From positions 1 to 64,000 of the forward strand of contig JAJPIC010000004.1 of NCBI GenBank assembly GCA_021324915.1: 64,000 nucleotides of DNA. Direction: 5' to 3'. The notes below the pieces were generated by a model. It was not told the DNA's origin, ran no database searches, and saw nothing but the letters and a program-made list of their open reading frames with translations. Positions 42,733 through 52,081 of this stretch are shown here, one piece after another. Source of the stretch: Beijerinckiaceae bacterium. GTDB taxonomy: Bacteria > Pseudomonadota > Alphaproteobacteria > Rhizobiales > Beijerinckiaceae. Positions within the stretch are counted from its first letter, which is position 1. Each line of letters starts with the position of its first letter. A program made the translations under genes and the position numbers.

Positions 42733-43509
42733 ATGACGGATGCCGATATCGAGGCGACGCGCGCGCCATTGATGGATCATCTGATCGAATTGCGTGCGCG
42801 CCTCATCAAGGCGCTGCTCGCCTTTGTCGTGATGTTCCTGATCTCGTTCTTTTTCGCGAAGAATATCTACAACGTCCTGCTCATGCCCTACGAACATGTC
42901 GCAGGGCCCAATGCGCGGCTGATCTACACCGCGCCGCAGGAATATTTCTTCACCCAGATCAAAGTCGCGCTGTTTGCGGCAGGCTTTTTGTCCTGTCCGA
43001 TCGTCTTCGCGCAACTCTATGCGTTCGTCGCGCCAGGCCTTTATCGGACCGAGCGCCAAGCGTTCGCACCTTATCTTTTCGCCACGCCGATCTTCTTCGC
43101 GCTTGGCGCGCTGCTCGTCTATTTCGTGGTGATGCCCAATCTGCTCGCCTTCTTTATGGGCATGCAGCAGGCACAGGCGCCGGGGCGGGCGCAGATCGAG
43201 CTTCTGCCGCGCGTCAGCGAATATTTGTCGCTGATCATGACGCTGATATTCGCTTTCGGCATCGTTTTTCAGCTCCCCGTGGTGCTCACTTTGCTCGGGC
43301 GCGTCGGGCTGGTCGATGCGGCCTTTCTGCGTCGCCAGAGGCGCTATGCGATCGTGCTCGTCTTCGTCGTCGCGGCGGTGCTGACGCCGCCCGATATTTT
43401 TTCGATGCTGGCTCTTGCCGTTCCGGGCATCCTTCTCTACGAGCTGTCGATCCTATCCGTGGCCTTCATCGAAAAGCAGCGCGCGGAGGCGGCGGCGAAA
43501 GCGGCTTAG
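42733..43509 (+). CDS. tatC: Sec-independent protein translocase subunit TatC
   Basis: The 258-residue protein has six predicted membrane segments and TatC landmarks (MDHLIELRARLIKAL near residue 14, FVAPGLYRTERQA, and the C-terminal VAAVLTPPDIFS). It is the receptor for twin-arginine signal peptides in the inner membrane. It closes the tatABC operon, 16 nt after tatB. Confidence 0.97.
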   Translation: MTDADIEATRAPLMDHLIELRARLIKALLAFVVMFLISFFFAKNIYNVLLMPYEHVAGPNARLIYTAPQEYFFTQIKVALFAAGFLSCPIVFAQLYAFVAPGLYRTERQAFAPYLFATPIFFALGALLVYFVVMPNLLAFFMGMQQAQAPGRAQIELLPRVSEYLSLIMTLIFAFGIVFQLPVVLTLLGRVGLVDAAFLRRQRRYAIVLVFVVAAVLTPPDIFSMLALAVPGILLYELSILSVAFIEKQRAEAAAKAA

Positions 43510-43550
43510 AAGTTCGCGTCAGGGCCGGTACCCTCTCGATCCGAGGTGAG

Positions 43551-43592
43551 CGAAGCAATCAGAGGCGCATCGAACGCAGTCCGATTGCTTCG
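43551..43592. repeat. Inverted repeat CGAAGCAATC / GATTGCTTCG between tatC and serS
   Basis: A perfect 10-bp stem (43551-43560 and 43583-43592) encloses a 22-nt GC-rich loop. The 135-nt gap holds no gene. Repeats with a GAAGCAATC arm are familiar in Rhizobiales genomes. No T-run follows, so a simple terminator is unlikely. Confidence 0.6.
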
Positions 43593-43644
43593 TCCCTCCG
43601 GGCTCTTCGCAACGACGCGGCTATAGAGTGACGAGACGGCTTCG

Positions 43645-45027
43645 ATGTACGACATCAAATGGATCCGTGAGAATCCACAGGCCTTTGACGAAGGCCTCAA
43701 GCGCCGCGGGCTCGAGCCGCTGTCGATTTCGCTTCTCGCGCTCGACGACGAACGCCGCGCGGCGATCGCCAAATCGCAAGCGGCGCAAGAGCGCCGCAAT
43801 GCCGCCTCGAAAGAGATCGGCGCGGCCATGGCAAAGAAGGACCTGGCGCGCGCCGAAGCCTTGAAGGCGGAAGTGGCGGAACTCAAAGCCTCATTGCCGA
43901 TGCTGGAAGCTGATGAGCGCGCCGCGATCGAAAAGCTCGAAAAAGCGCTCGCCGAAATTCCGAACACGCCTTTGCCGGACGTGCCGGACGGCAAGGACGA
44001 GAACGACAATGTCGTGGAGCGCGAAGTCGGGACAAGACCGCGCTTTTCCTTCAAGCCCAAGGAACATTTCGAGCTCGGTGAGGCGCTCGGCCTCATGGAT
44101 TTCGAGACCGCGGCGAAAATGTCCGGCGCGCGTTTCGTTGTCCTCAAAGGCGCGCTGGCGCGGCTCGAACGGGCGCTCGGCCAGTTCATGCTCGATCTGC
44201 ACACGGGCGAGCACGGCTATACCGAAGTCAATCCACCGCTTCTCGTCCGCGACGAAGCGATGTTCGGCACGGCGCAATTGCCGAAGTTCCAAGAAGATCA
44301 GTTTCTTGCGACGAACGATGCCGAGTATCGCGAGGCATTCAATCGCGCAGTTGATGAGCACGGTAAAGGCGAGATTTCCGATGTTCGGCTTCGCATGGGC
44401 GAGCTTATGCGTGAGAAACGTCACTGGCTCATACCCACTGCCGAGGTCTCCCTGACTAACCTGGTCCGCGAGTCCATTCTCGAAGAAAAGAACCTGCCGC
44501 TCCGCTTTACCGGCTGCACGCCCTGTTTTCGCGCCGAGGCGGGCGCGGCGGGCAAGGATACGCGCGGCATGATCCGCCAGCATCAATTCACCAAGGTCGA
44601 GCTCGTCTCGATCACAAAGCCGGAGGAGTCGCGCGCCGAGCATGAGCGCATGCTCGCTTGCGCCGAGGAGGTCTTGAAGCGCCTCGCGCTGCCCTATCGC
44701 GTGGTCACGCTCTCGACCGGCGATATGGGCTTTGCCTCGCAGAAAACCTTTGACATCGAGGTCTTCCTGCCGGGCCAGGACCGCTATCGGGAAATCTCCT
44801 CCGTTTCCGTCTGCGGCGATTTCCAAGCCCGGCGGATGAAGGCGCGCTATCGTCCCGAGGGCGCCAAAGATACGCGCTTCGTGCACACGCTCAATGGATC
44901 GGGGGTCGCAGTCGGTCGCGCCCTTATCGCGGTCTTGGAAAATTATCAGGATGAAGACGGGTCGGTGCGGGTGCCCGACGCCTTGCTGCCCTATATGGGC
45001 GGCATAAAGAAGATAGAGAGAGCATAG
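43645..45027 (+). CDS. serS: Seryl-tRNA synthetase
   Basis: The 460-residue class II synthetase has the N-terminal coiled-coil arm (about 30-105) that holds tRNA-Ser, then the catalytic domain with motif 2 ([20 protein letters not shown]) and motif 3 ([19 protein letters not shown]). The tatABC-serS-surE-pcm order is common in Rhizobiales. Confidence 0.97.
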   Translation: MYDIKWIRENPQAFDEGLKRRGLEPLSISLLALDDERRAAIAKSQAAQERRNAASKEIGAAMAKKDLARAEALKAEVAELKASLPMLEADERAAIEKLEKALAEIPNTPLPDVPDGKDENDNVVEREVGTRPRFSFKPKEHFELGEALGLMDFETAAKMSGARFVVLKGALARLERALGQFMLDLHTGEHGYTEVNPPLLVRDEAMFGTAQLPKFQEDQFLATNDAEYREAFNRAVDEHGKGEISDVRLRMGELMREKRHWLIPTAEVSLTNLVRESILEEKNLPLRFTGCTPCFRAEAGAAGKDTRGMIRQHQFTKVELVSITKPEESRAEHERMLACAEEVLKRLALPYRVVTLSTGDMGFASQKTFDIEVFLPGQDRYREISSVSVCGDFQARRMKARYRPEGAKDTRFVHTLNGSGVAVGRALIAVLENYQDEDGSVRVPDALLPYMGGIKKIERA

Positions 45028-45039
45028 AAATCGAGAAAT

Positions 45040-45067
45040 CCTCTCGTAAGGCCCATCGGGCGAGAGG
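45040..45067 (+). terminator. Possible hairpin terminator after serS
   Basis: CCTCTCG / CGAGAGG form a perfect 7-bp stem with a 14-nt loop, starting 13 nt after the serS stop. No T-run follows. The remaining gap to surE contains GC-rich sequence without a gene. Confidence 0.35.
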
Positions 45068-45224
45068 TGTTTGCCCGCGGATAGCCGCTCGAGCCTCGGG
45101 CCCACGGCTCGCCGCTTCGCTTCGGCCGGGACAGCGGGCTAGCTCTTGCCGAACGGACCGCTCTTACGATGTGGCCGCGGCAGCTCGCTGGAACGAAGTT
45201 GGTAAATCGGAACGACAGGAACCC

Positions 45225-46004
45225 ATGCGTATTCTCGTCACCAATGACGACGGCATTCACGCCCCGGGGCTCGGGGTTCTCGAGCGGATTGCCGCAACCC
45301 TCGGCAATGAGGTGGTCGTCGTAGCGCCCGAATATGATCAGTCGGGCGTCGCCCATTCGCTCTCGCTCAACGATCCTTTGCGGCTGCGCAAGATCTCGGA
45401 GCGGCGCTTTGCGGTGAAAGGCACGCCGACCGATTGCGTAATCATGGCCGTGCGCTCGATCATGGAGGGCTGCAAGCCCGATCTCGTTCTCTCCGGTGTC
45501 AATCGCGGGCAGAACGTCGCCGACGACATCACCTATTCGGGCACGATTGCCGGCGCCATGGAAGGAACCATCCTCGGCATCCCCTCGATCGCGCTCTCCC
45601 AATGTTACGATCCGGAGGGCGATCACGAACGGCTCCATTGGGACTGCGCGCAAGTCCATGCGCCAGGCCTGATCCGCACGCTTCTCGCCGAAGGGATCGA
45701 CCGCAACGTGCTCATCAACGTGAATTTTCCCGGCTGTCCGGCGGACGAGGTCGCCGGCGTTTCGGTCACGGTGCAAGGCCGGCGAGATCTGCAAATGGTG
45801 CGGATCGAGCCGCGCACCGACGGACGCGGCAATCCCTATTATTGGATCGCGCTCGACCGCGACGTGGCCGAACCGCCGCCCGGCACGGACCTCGACGCCT
45901 TGTTCAACAAGCGAATCTCGGTGACGCCGCTCAAGCTCGATTTGACGGACGAGGTTTCAGCTGCGCGCTACGCGCAGACCTTCGCCGGACGTAACGTTGA
46001 ATAA
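45225..46004 (+). CDS. surE: 5'-nucleotidase SurE
   Basis: The ATG at 45225 gives 259 residues starting MRILVTNDDG, the family signature with the metal-binding Asp pair; a longer ORF from 45171 is not supported. DQSGVAHSLSL and GVNRGQNVADDITYSGTIAGA complete the metal site. SurE dephosphorylates nucleoside monophosphates and is often beside pcm, as here. Confidence 0.95.
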   Translation: MRILVTNDDGIHAPGLGVLERIAATLGNEVVVVAPEYDQSGVAHSLSLNDPLRLRKISERRFAVKGTPTDCVIMAVRSIMEGCKPDLVLSGVNRGQNVADDITYSGTIAGAMEGTILGIPSIALSQCYDPEGDHERLHWDCAQVHAPGLIRTLLAEGIDRNVLINVNFPGCPADEVAGVSVTVQGRRDLQMVRIEPRTDGRGNPYYWIALDRDVAEPPPGTDLDALFNKRISVTPLKLDLTDEVSAARYAQTFAGRNVE

Positions 46005-46030
46005 GGCTTCTGCCTCACTTTGACCATCTC

Positions 46031-46051
46031 GCGAATCATGAAATGATTCGC
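46031..46051. repeat. Perfect palindrome GCGAATCAT / ATGATTCGC after surE
   Basis: A 9-bp perfect stem with loop GAA, 26 nt after the surE stop. No T-run follows. It could slow RNA decay or be a dispersed repeat; only this copy was noticed in the window. Confidence 0.5.
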
Positions 46052-46125
46052 TCCCTCCGTAGCGCCTCGCCCTGGACCTGTGGAAGGGAGATGCGGCGTT
46101 AGCGGTCGAGCGTGCGAGAATCGCA

Positions 46126-46821
46126 GTGAGCGTGGCGACACTCAAGTCCCTGGAGGAAATCGACGCCGCGGCAGTGCGCGCCGAAGAGAAGGCCGCCTTC
46201 CTGCTGCATTTGCGCGCCGGCGGCATTCGCGACCTCGATCTTCTGCGCGCGCTCGAGAAAGTGCCGCGCGAGATTTTCGTGCCGCATCGCCTGGTCGATC
46301 TGGCTCGCCGCGATCTCGCTTTGCCGATCGGCTGCGGGCAGACGCTCTCGGAGCCCTCGCTCGTCGCGCGCATGATCGAGGCCCTTAATCTCGCATCGCA
46401 TCATCGCGTGCTCGAAATCGGCACAGGCTCGGGCTACGCGACGGCGGTTCTCGCCGAAATCGTCGAGGAGGTGATGTCCTTCGAGCGCTTCCAGACCCTC
46501 GCCATCGCGGCCCGCTTGCGGCTGCAGCGGCTCGGCAAGACCAATGCGACCGTGCTCTTCGGCGATGGGCTCGCGGTTCCGCGCGAATCCGGCCCCTTCG
46601 ACCGCATTCTGGTGCACGGGCGGCTGAACGAAGTGCCGCCGCTCTTCATCGATCTTCTCGCCGAAGATGGACGGCTCGTAATGGCGCGTCCGAATCCCGG
46701 GCAGAATTCGCGCCAGGTTCTCGTCGAGGTCCACCGCGGCGAGGATGGCGCTCTTACCGAGACGGAACTCTGCGCCTGCCGGCTTCAAGCGCTCTTGCCG
46801 GGCACGGCGAAGGTCCTTTGA
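46126..46821 (+). CDS. Protein-L-isoaspartate O-methyltransferase family protein
   Basis: The 231-residue protein starts at GTG 46126. It has the PCMT arrangement: PREIFVPH near residue 46, then IGCGQTLSEPSLVARM where classical Pcm has IGYGQTISQP, the SAM motif LEIGTGSGYATAVLAE, and DRILVHG in place of the usual DRIIVTA. The fold and the neighbour surE favour a repair methyltransferase, but the divergent substrate loop means the substrate is not certain. Confidence 0.85.
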   Translation: MSVATLKSLEEIDAAAVRAEEKAAFLLHLRAGGIRDLDLLRALEKVPREIFVPHRLVDLARRDLALPIGCGQTLSEPSLVARMIEALNLASHHRVLEIGTGSGYATAVLAEIVEEVMSFERFQTLAIAARLRLQRLGKTNATVLFGDGLAVPRESGPFDRILVHGRLNEVPPLFIDLLAEDGRLVMARPNPGQNSRQVLVEVHRGEDGALTETELCACRLQALLPGTAKVL

Positions 46822-46950
46822 GGCAATATTTAGCTATTTTTAATCTAAACTCCTATGCATGACCTTGAGGCGGTGTTCATCTTAAACGCTCCCTTAACTG
46901 GCTTGCATCCTTAATGCGCCCCACGGACCGTCTTACTTGTGGGTTGCGTC

Positions 46951-48102
46951 ATGGATCGTTTGGCTTTCGGCTCCGGCCTTGCGTTGCGTTTCTTTCTGGC
47001 TGGCTGCCTTGCGGCCGCACTTGCCGGATGTGCCGATTCGGATCGCATGTCCGACCCATTCTCCAATCCTTTCCGGGGCGACGTCGATCGGATGCCGACC
47101 GCGAGCATTCCCGCGCCGACGCAGCCCGTTCAGTCGCGCCCGCTCCCGCCGACGACCGGGACGCGCCCCTTGGCTTATGCGCCGAGCTATTCGGCTCCGA
47201 GCCATGCCGCTTATCCGGCCGAGCGCGCGACCAATATTGCCGGCTGGACCGCCGAAGGCGGCATGCCGATCGTCATGGCACAGGGCGAAACTCCCGAGGT
47301 CATCGCGCGCCGCTACGGAATTCCGACGGCCGCCTTGCTCAAGACCAACGGATTTGCCTCCTCGGCGGAGGTTCGCCCCGGCGCCCGCTTGATCATCCCG
47401 ACTTATAATGCCGCGCTTGCGGCTTCGAGCGGCATGCGCTTCGCGGGCCGCGAGCCCGAGCACCGGCATGAAAGATTGAAATGGGTGAGAGGCCCGGAAC
47501 CTGCGAACAAACGGCTCGCGAGGTCGGAAAAATTCGAGCGCGAGCACGCCGAGAAATACGCGCGGCTCGAGCAGCGGAAAGAGGAAAAGCGTGCCAAGCT
47601 CGTCAGGCCGGAGCCGATCAAGCCTATGGCCCATATCGTCACGCCGAATACGACGGTCGCGCAAGCGGCGCCCGTGACCAGAAAACCGATCGATCCGATG
47701 GCAACTGCAAGCCTCGAGGACGGCAAGACGGTCGCGCCGGAATTCCGCTGGCCGGCACATGGCAGAATCATCCAATGCTATAGATGCGGCGGCAACGACG
47801 GGATCAATATTGCTCTGCCGGAAGGCACTTCCGTGCGCGCGGCGGAGGCAGGCGTCGTCGCCTATGCCGGCAGCGATCTCAAGGGTTATGGCAATCTCAT
47901 TCTGATCCGCCACCCGGACGGTTTTGTCACGGCTTACGCCAACAATTCCGAGATCGAGGTGAAGCGCGGCGATGTCGTCAAGCGCGGGCAGGTGATCGCC
48001 AAGTCCGGCCAGAGCGGCAATGTTGCTTCCCCGCAGCTCCATTTCGAACTGCGCAAAGGTTCGACCCCGGTCGATCCGACCCAATATCTTGCCGGCCTCT
48101 AG
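46951..48102 (+). CDS. NlpD-like lipoprotein with LysM and degenerate LytM domain
   Basis: The ATG at 46951 gives 383 residues beginning with a lipoprotein signal peptide; lipobox LAGC puts the lipidated Cys at residue 27 (another LAGC ends at 19). A GTG at 46939 would add four residues. A LysM domain (about 85-135, GETPEVIARRYGIPTAALLKTNG) is followed by a charged, Lys/Glu/Arg-rich linker and a C-terminal M23/LytM domain. The zinc-site motif is lost (GGNDGINIA and TAYANNS lack the ligand His/Asp), so it is probably an activator of amidases, like NlpD or EnvC, not a peptidase. Location: periplasm, lipid-anchored. Confidence 0.88.
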   Translation: MDRLAFGSGLALRFFLAGCLAAALAGCADSDRMSDPFSNPFRGDVDRMPTASIPAPTQPVQSRPLPPTTGTRPLAYAPSYSAPSHAAYPAERATNIAGWTAEGGMPIVMAQGETPEVIARRYGIPTAALLKTNGFASSAEVRPGARLIIPTYNAALAASSGMRFAGREPEHRHERLKWVRGPEPANKRLARSEKFEREHAEKYARLEQRKEEKRAKLVRPEPIKPMAHIVTPNTTVAQAAPVTRKPIDPMATASLEDGKTVAPEFRWPAHGRIIQCYRCGGNDGINIALPEGTSVRAAEAGVVAYAGSDLKGYGNLILIRHPDGFVTAYANNSEIEVKRGDVVKRGQVIAKSGQSGNVASPQLHFELRKGSTPVDPTQYLAGL

Positions 48103-48108
48103 ATCACG

Positions 48109-48139
48109 ATGCTTTTGGATCGGATCGATCCAAAAGCAT
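48109..48139. repeat. Perfect 14-bp palindrome ATGCTTTTGGATCG / CGATCCAAAAGCAT
   Basis: Both arms match over 14 bp with a 3-nt loop GAT, starting 7 nt after the LytM lipoprotein stop. It would form a very stable RNA hairpin. Similar GATCCAAAAGCAT repeats are common in Rhizobiales intergenic regions. There is no T-run, though the stem itself could support termination. Confidence 0.75.
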
Positions 48140-48258
48140 GAACGTGACCAGTCCTAAAGACTTCGAGCGGGATTTGCGCGAAAAACCGCTGCCCACTTTC
48201 GCATCCCGCTCTGAGAGGCCTTCGGGCAGCACGGCGGATTTTCCGCAAACCACGCGCG

Positions 48259-48288
48259 CAGGTAGTGCATCGATCGCGGCACTACCTG
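48259..48288. repeat. Perfect inverted repeat CAGGTAGTGC / GCACTACCTG upstream of the GT61-type gene
   Basis: Two 10-bp arms (48259-48268, 48279-48288) with a 10-nt loop lie about 70 nt before the GT61-type start. It is followed by only three T. It may be an operator, an RNA hairpin or a repeat copy. The rest of the 255-nt gap shows no gene. Confidence 0.5.
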
Positions 48289-48357
48289 TTTGCCTGCTTG
48301 CGCGCGGCTGAAGTAAGCCTTAGCGTTACGTCATATTCCTTTCTTTTCATCCAGTGA

Positions 48358-49629
48358 TTGAGCTTTCGATTGCAAGAGATTGCGCGGCCCCGGTGGCGAA
48401 TTTCATCTGAACGGCTTTCCGTCGCTTTCGCCAGCGCCTTCCAGAGAAAGGTGCTCCGCTTTTTCGAAGGCCTCATCCGCTCGTTCGCCAAAGGATCTTC
48501 GCGTGTCTGCGCGGGCGCGCATTTCGACGAAGCGACTTGCGTTCCGATTGATGAGCTCGGACCGGTCGTTCGGGCTTCCTGCAATGGCGGCTCTTACCTG
48601 CGGACTGCGCCCACGCTCATCGTCGGGCCCACCGAGATTTGCCAACCCGTCTGGGAAGCCATGGGGCAGAAGATCGATCCACCGCGCCTAGGCGTGGCCG
48701 AGATCGATTCTGCCATCGTTTGCGGCGAGGGGATTGTCTGGAAGAAAACTCCGGATGGTCCCCGTGTCGTCTCGGAATCCTTGCTGAATGCCGATTCGGC
48801 TCGAAGCATTCTGCCGATGAAGCGCACGGCGGAGGGCGGTCTCTGCGTCAAAAGAAATACGCGGGTGAAGACATTGCCGCGCGGCGAGACTTACGCGTAT
48901 TTGCGTCAGGTTTGGGACACGAATTACGGACATTGGCTGATCGATTGCCTGCCCAAGGTCGGCATTCTCGCGGAACATTTCGACCTCGCAGGCCTCAAAT
49001 TCATCGTTACGCGCAGGTCTGGTCCGATGCGGAAGGTCTATGTCGATTCGCTCGGCGCATTCGGCATCAGGCCGGACCAGATTGTGGCGATGGGGCGCGA
49101 AGCGGTAGAAGTCGAGCGGCTTCTTTACCCGCTGCCGGTCGCCATGCACTATTGGTTCAAGGCGCCGCGCGCTATTCAGATTCTCGAGGCGCTTCGCGAT
49201 CGAATTGCCCCCAATGGCCAGGGGCCGAAACGGCTTTACGTCTCGCGCGCTCTGGCGCGCAACCGGCATCTGCTCAACGAAGCGGAAATTCTGGACGTCC
49301 TCGAGGAATTCGACGTTACCATCGTCTACCCGGAACGCCTGTCCTTTGTCGAACAGGTTAGGCTCTTCGCCAATGCCGATTTGGTGATCGGCAATTGCGG
49401 CGCCAATCTCGCCAATGCGGTGTTTGCGCGGCGCGGGCTCAAGATCTTCGCCATTACCTCGCAGATCATGGGCGACATGTTCTATTGGGACTTGGCCAAC
49501 CTGAAATCGGGGAAATATTTTTCGCTGCACGGCCAGGCGGTCTGCCGGACACCCGATTACAATTCGGATTTTTCCATCAATGCGCAGGAATTCCGCGCAT
49601 TGCTCGAAGAAAAAGTGCTGCGAAGCTGA
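48358..49629 (+). CDS. GT61-type glycosyltransferase (DUF563), likely polysaccharide synthesis
   Basis: The 423-residue ORF starts at TTG 48358; the true start is uncertain because no good ATG or ribosome-binding site is near. The GT61/DUF563 core is visible: YLRQVWDTNYGHWLIDCLPK near residue 180, KRLYVSRALARNRHLLNE, and ANADLVIGNCGANLANAVFA. Members transfer sugars in capsule, LPS or exopolysaccharide synthesis. No other polysaccharide gene adjoins it. In related genomes yajC-secDF often follows the LytM gene, so it may be an insertion between palindromes; this is an inference. Confidence 0.8.
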   Translation: MSFRLQEIARPRWRISSERLSVAFASAFQRKVLRFFEGLIRSFAKGSSRVCAGAHFDEATCVPIDELGPVVRASCNGGSYLRTAPTLIVGPTEICQPVWEAMGQKIDPPRLGVAEIDSAIVCGEGIVWKKTPDGPRVVSESLLNADSARSILPMKRTAEGGLCVKRNTRVKTLPRGETYAYLRQVWDTNYGHWLIDCLPKVGILAEHFDLAGLKFIVTRRSGPMRKVYVDSLGAFGIRPDQIVAMGREAVEVERLLYPLPVAMHYWFKAPRAIQILEALRDRIAPNGQGPKRLYVSRALARNRHLLNEAEILDVLEEFDVTIVYPERLSFVEQVRLFANADLVIGNCGANLANAVFARRGLKIFAITSQIMGDMFYWDLANLKSGKYFSLHGQAVCRTPDYNSDFSINAQEFRALLEEKVLRS

Positions 49630-49664
49630 GTCCGGATCGCGCCGCGATTTCACAATTCTAAGGA

Positions 49665-50486
49665 TTAGAGCGTCGAGGCATAGACGAGGTAAGCGGCGAT
49701 TTCGGCCGCCTGCTGTGTGGCGCCCGCGACGTCGCCGGTCTGGCCTTCGAAGAGACGGCGGGCGAGTCTCACCACCCAATAAGCGGCCGCAATGGCGAGG
49801 ATCATGGCCAAGAGCACGCGGATGATTCCGGCGCCGGCCAAAAGCGGCAAGAGGCCGAGAAGAAAGGCCATCAGTGCCGCAACCGCCGAAACCGGTTCCG
49901 GCGGGCCGGCGGCGGCAAAGCCGCTTCCCTCGCTCCGCGCCGGCGGCAGATGAAGCGCCAGCAGCATTAATGTGCGTGAGATCGCCGCCACCGCAATCAG
50001 GACCAGCATGGCAGCCGGAAGGCTATCGGCTGCAATCATGGCCAGGCTCAAGACGCGCGCGAGCACGGTGAGAGCCAAAGCAAGCGCGCCGAAAGCGCCG
50101 ATCCGGCTGTCCTTCATGATTGCCAAGCGCTGTTCCGCGGTCGCGCCGGCGGTCGCGTCGGCATAATCGGCGAGCCCGTCCTCGTGGAGCCCGCCGGTCA
50201 AGATGACGAGGCTCGAAACCGCGATGAGCGCCGCAAGCGCCGGCGGAAGCCCGAGCCTTGCCGCAATCCAGAGGACGATCGCCGCAATCGCGCCGATAAT
50301 GGCGCCGGCGATCGGCAGCATGCGCGCGCAAAGGCTGATCGGGCGCTCAGGCGCCTTTTCGAACGGATAGACGGGGATCGGCAAGCGCGTGCAGAACCGC
50401 AAGCAGCCCAAGAGGTCGGCCGCGAGCTCGTAAGACTGGTCCTTCGCATTGGCCAGGCGCGGGTCCATGCGTAAGTCATGCGACAT
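49665..50486 (-). CDS. cobS: Adenosylcobinamide-GDP ribazoletransferase (cobalamin synthase)
   Basis: CobS/CobV joins adenosylcobinamide-GDP and alpha-ribazole to make adenosylcobalamin at the inner membrane. Family motifs seen are LRFCTRLPIP, GGLHEDGLADYADA, MKDSRIGAFG and GQTGDVAGATQQ, with several hydrophobic segments. The start is uncertain among 50468, 50486 and a TTG at 50519; I used 50486 (273 residues). It is a lone cobalamin gene here, convergent to the GT61-type gene. Confidence 0.93.
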   Translation of the reverse strand: MSHDLRMDPRLANAKDQSYELAADLLGCLRFCTRLPIPVYPFEKAPERPISLCARMLPIAGAIIGAIAAIVLWIAARLGLPPALAALIAVSSLVILTGGLHEDGLADYADATAGATAEQRLAIMKDSRIGAFGALALALTVLARVLSLAMIAADSLPAAMLVLIAVAAISRTLMLLALHLPPARSEGSGFAAAGPPEPVSAVAALMAFLLGLLPLLAGAGIIRVLLAMILAIAAAYWVVRLARRLFEGQTGDVAGATQQAAEIAAYLVYASTL

Positions 50487-50524
50487 GCCGTGAAGTTTGT
50501 CGAGCCAGAAAGCGCACAAGGCTC

Positions 50525-52081
50525 TTATTCGGCGGCGGGCTCGACCTGGCTGACCGGGACTTCGGGACGTTCTTCCCGGGTTTCGTCCCGCGCCCGATCC
50601 GGCAGAACGGCTGAAACGAGGGCCGCGACCAGAATATTGGCGAGGATCGCCGTCACCCCGTTATAAATTGCGAAATTCGCGCCGAAGATCGCGTGAACCG
50701 GCACCCAGGCCTTCGGCGTCCAGGCGAGATAAGTCCCGAGCGCCATGCCTGTCGCCCAGCCGGTGAGCAGGCCCGCACCGCTGAAAAACCGAAAGTAGAG
50801 ACCGAAGATCACGGCCGGAAAGATCTGCTCCATCCAGATCCCGCCGAGCAATTGAAGATCGAGCGCGAATTGGGTCGAGGCGCGCAGGACGAAGATGAGC
50901 GCGCCCAGCTGGATGACCAGCGAAATCACCTTGGCGAGCAATGCCTCGTGATGATCGCCGAAGTTCTGCCCGGCCAAGGGTTTCAGAATATTGCGGGTGA
51001 AGGTGTTGGCGGCACCGATCGACATGATCGCGGCCGGTACGAGCGCGCCGATGGCGATCGCGGCAAAACAGAACCCGACAAACCAGTCGGGAAACATTTT
51101 CAGGATCAGATGCGGCACTGCATCCTGCGGATTGGCGACTTTGACCGCCGCGGCATGCGCCATATAGCCCATGAGCGCGATGAGGCCGAGCATCACCGAA
51201 TAGGCGGGGAGCGCGATAGCGTTGATGCGGATCGCGTTGCCGTCGCGCACCGAAAGAATGCCGGTCATCGAATGCGGATACATGAGGAGTGCGAAAGTCG
51301 AGCCGATCGCCAGCGTGATGAAAGGCGCAATCTGCGCTGGCGCGAGCAAGAGGCCCGCGGTGATCTTGCCGCCGGAGGCCGCGGCTTTCGCGTGCAATGC
51401 CCCGCCGGCCGCATCGAAGATCGCGCCATATCCGCCGAGCTTTAGCGGCACGACAATGATCGCGGCGATCACGAAGATATAGATCATCGTGTCCTTGACA
51501 AAAGCGATCATCGCCGGCGCCCTGAGGCCGCTGCGCGACGTGTAAAGCGCCAGGATCAGAAAGGCGATCGTGAGCGGCAGATGGCTCGCCAATCCATGGC
51601 CCTCGAATCCCAAGGCCTCGATGACTTTCTCCATGCCGACGAGCTGGAGCGCGATATAGGGCATGGTCGCCAGCACGCCCGTAAAGGCGACTGCGAATTC
51701 GAGCCATTTGTTGGAGTAGCGGCCGAGCACGTAATCGGCGGCTGTCACGTAATTCTTGCGATGCGCGATCGCCCAGAGCCGCGGAAAGGCCGTGTAGAGA
51801 AGCGGATAGATCAGAATCGTATAGGGCAGGGCGAAGAAGCCATAGGCGCCGACCGCATAGACGACGGAGGGAACCGCGATCACCGTATAGGCAGTGTAAA
51901 GATCGCCGCCGATTAGGAACCACGAGATCCATGGCCCGAACCTGCGTCCGCCAAGGCCCCATTCGTGCAGATTGGCGAGATCGCCACGTTTCCAATGCGC
52001 CGCGACAAAGCCGAGCAGACTGACGAGAACGAAGAAGGAGACGAAAACAAAGGTCGCCGGCCAATTCAGATGGGCGATCAC
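50525..52081 (-). CDS. Sodium:solute symporter family monocarboxylate permease (MctP-like)
   Basis: The 518-residue SSS-family protein has about 13 membrane segments. WISWFLIGGDLYTAYTVIAVP and YPHSMTGILSVRDG are typical of MctP, which takes up lactate, pyruvate, acetate or alanine in Rhizobium. Its GTG start overlaps the stop of the small DUF3311 gene (GTGA), a standard partner of MctP-type permeases. Substrate is inferred from the family. Confidence 0.88.
   Translation of the reverse strand: MIAHLNWPATFVFVSFFVLVSLLGFVAAHWKRGDLANLHEWGLGGRRFGPWISWFLIGGDLYTAYTVIAVPSVVYAVGAYGFFALPYTILIYPLLYTAFPRLWAIAHRKNYVTAADYVLGRYSNKWLEFAVAFTGVLATMPYIALQLVGMEKVIEALGFEGHGLASHLPLTIAFLILALYTSRSGLRAPAMIAFVKDTMIYIFVIAAIIVVPLKLGGYGAIFDAAGGALHAKAAASGGKITAGLLLAPAQIAPFITLAIGSTFALLMYPHSMTGILSVRDGNAIRINAIALPAYSVMLGLIALMGYMAHAAAVKVANPQDAVPHLILKMFPDWFVGFCFAAIAIGALVPAAIMSIGAANTFTRNILKPLAGQNFGDHHEALLAKVISLVIQLGALIFVLRASTQFALDLQLLGGIWMEQIFPAVIFGLYFRFFSGAGLLTGWATGMALGTYLAWTPKAWVPVHAIFGANFAIYNGVTAILANILVAALVSAVLPDRARDETREERPEVPVSQVEPAAE

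Noticed and set aside
48118-48130. GATCGGATCGATC core as a methylation or origin-like site
   Set aside because: It is simply the centre of the 14-bp palindrome; no further DnaA-like boxes or origin features lie around.
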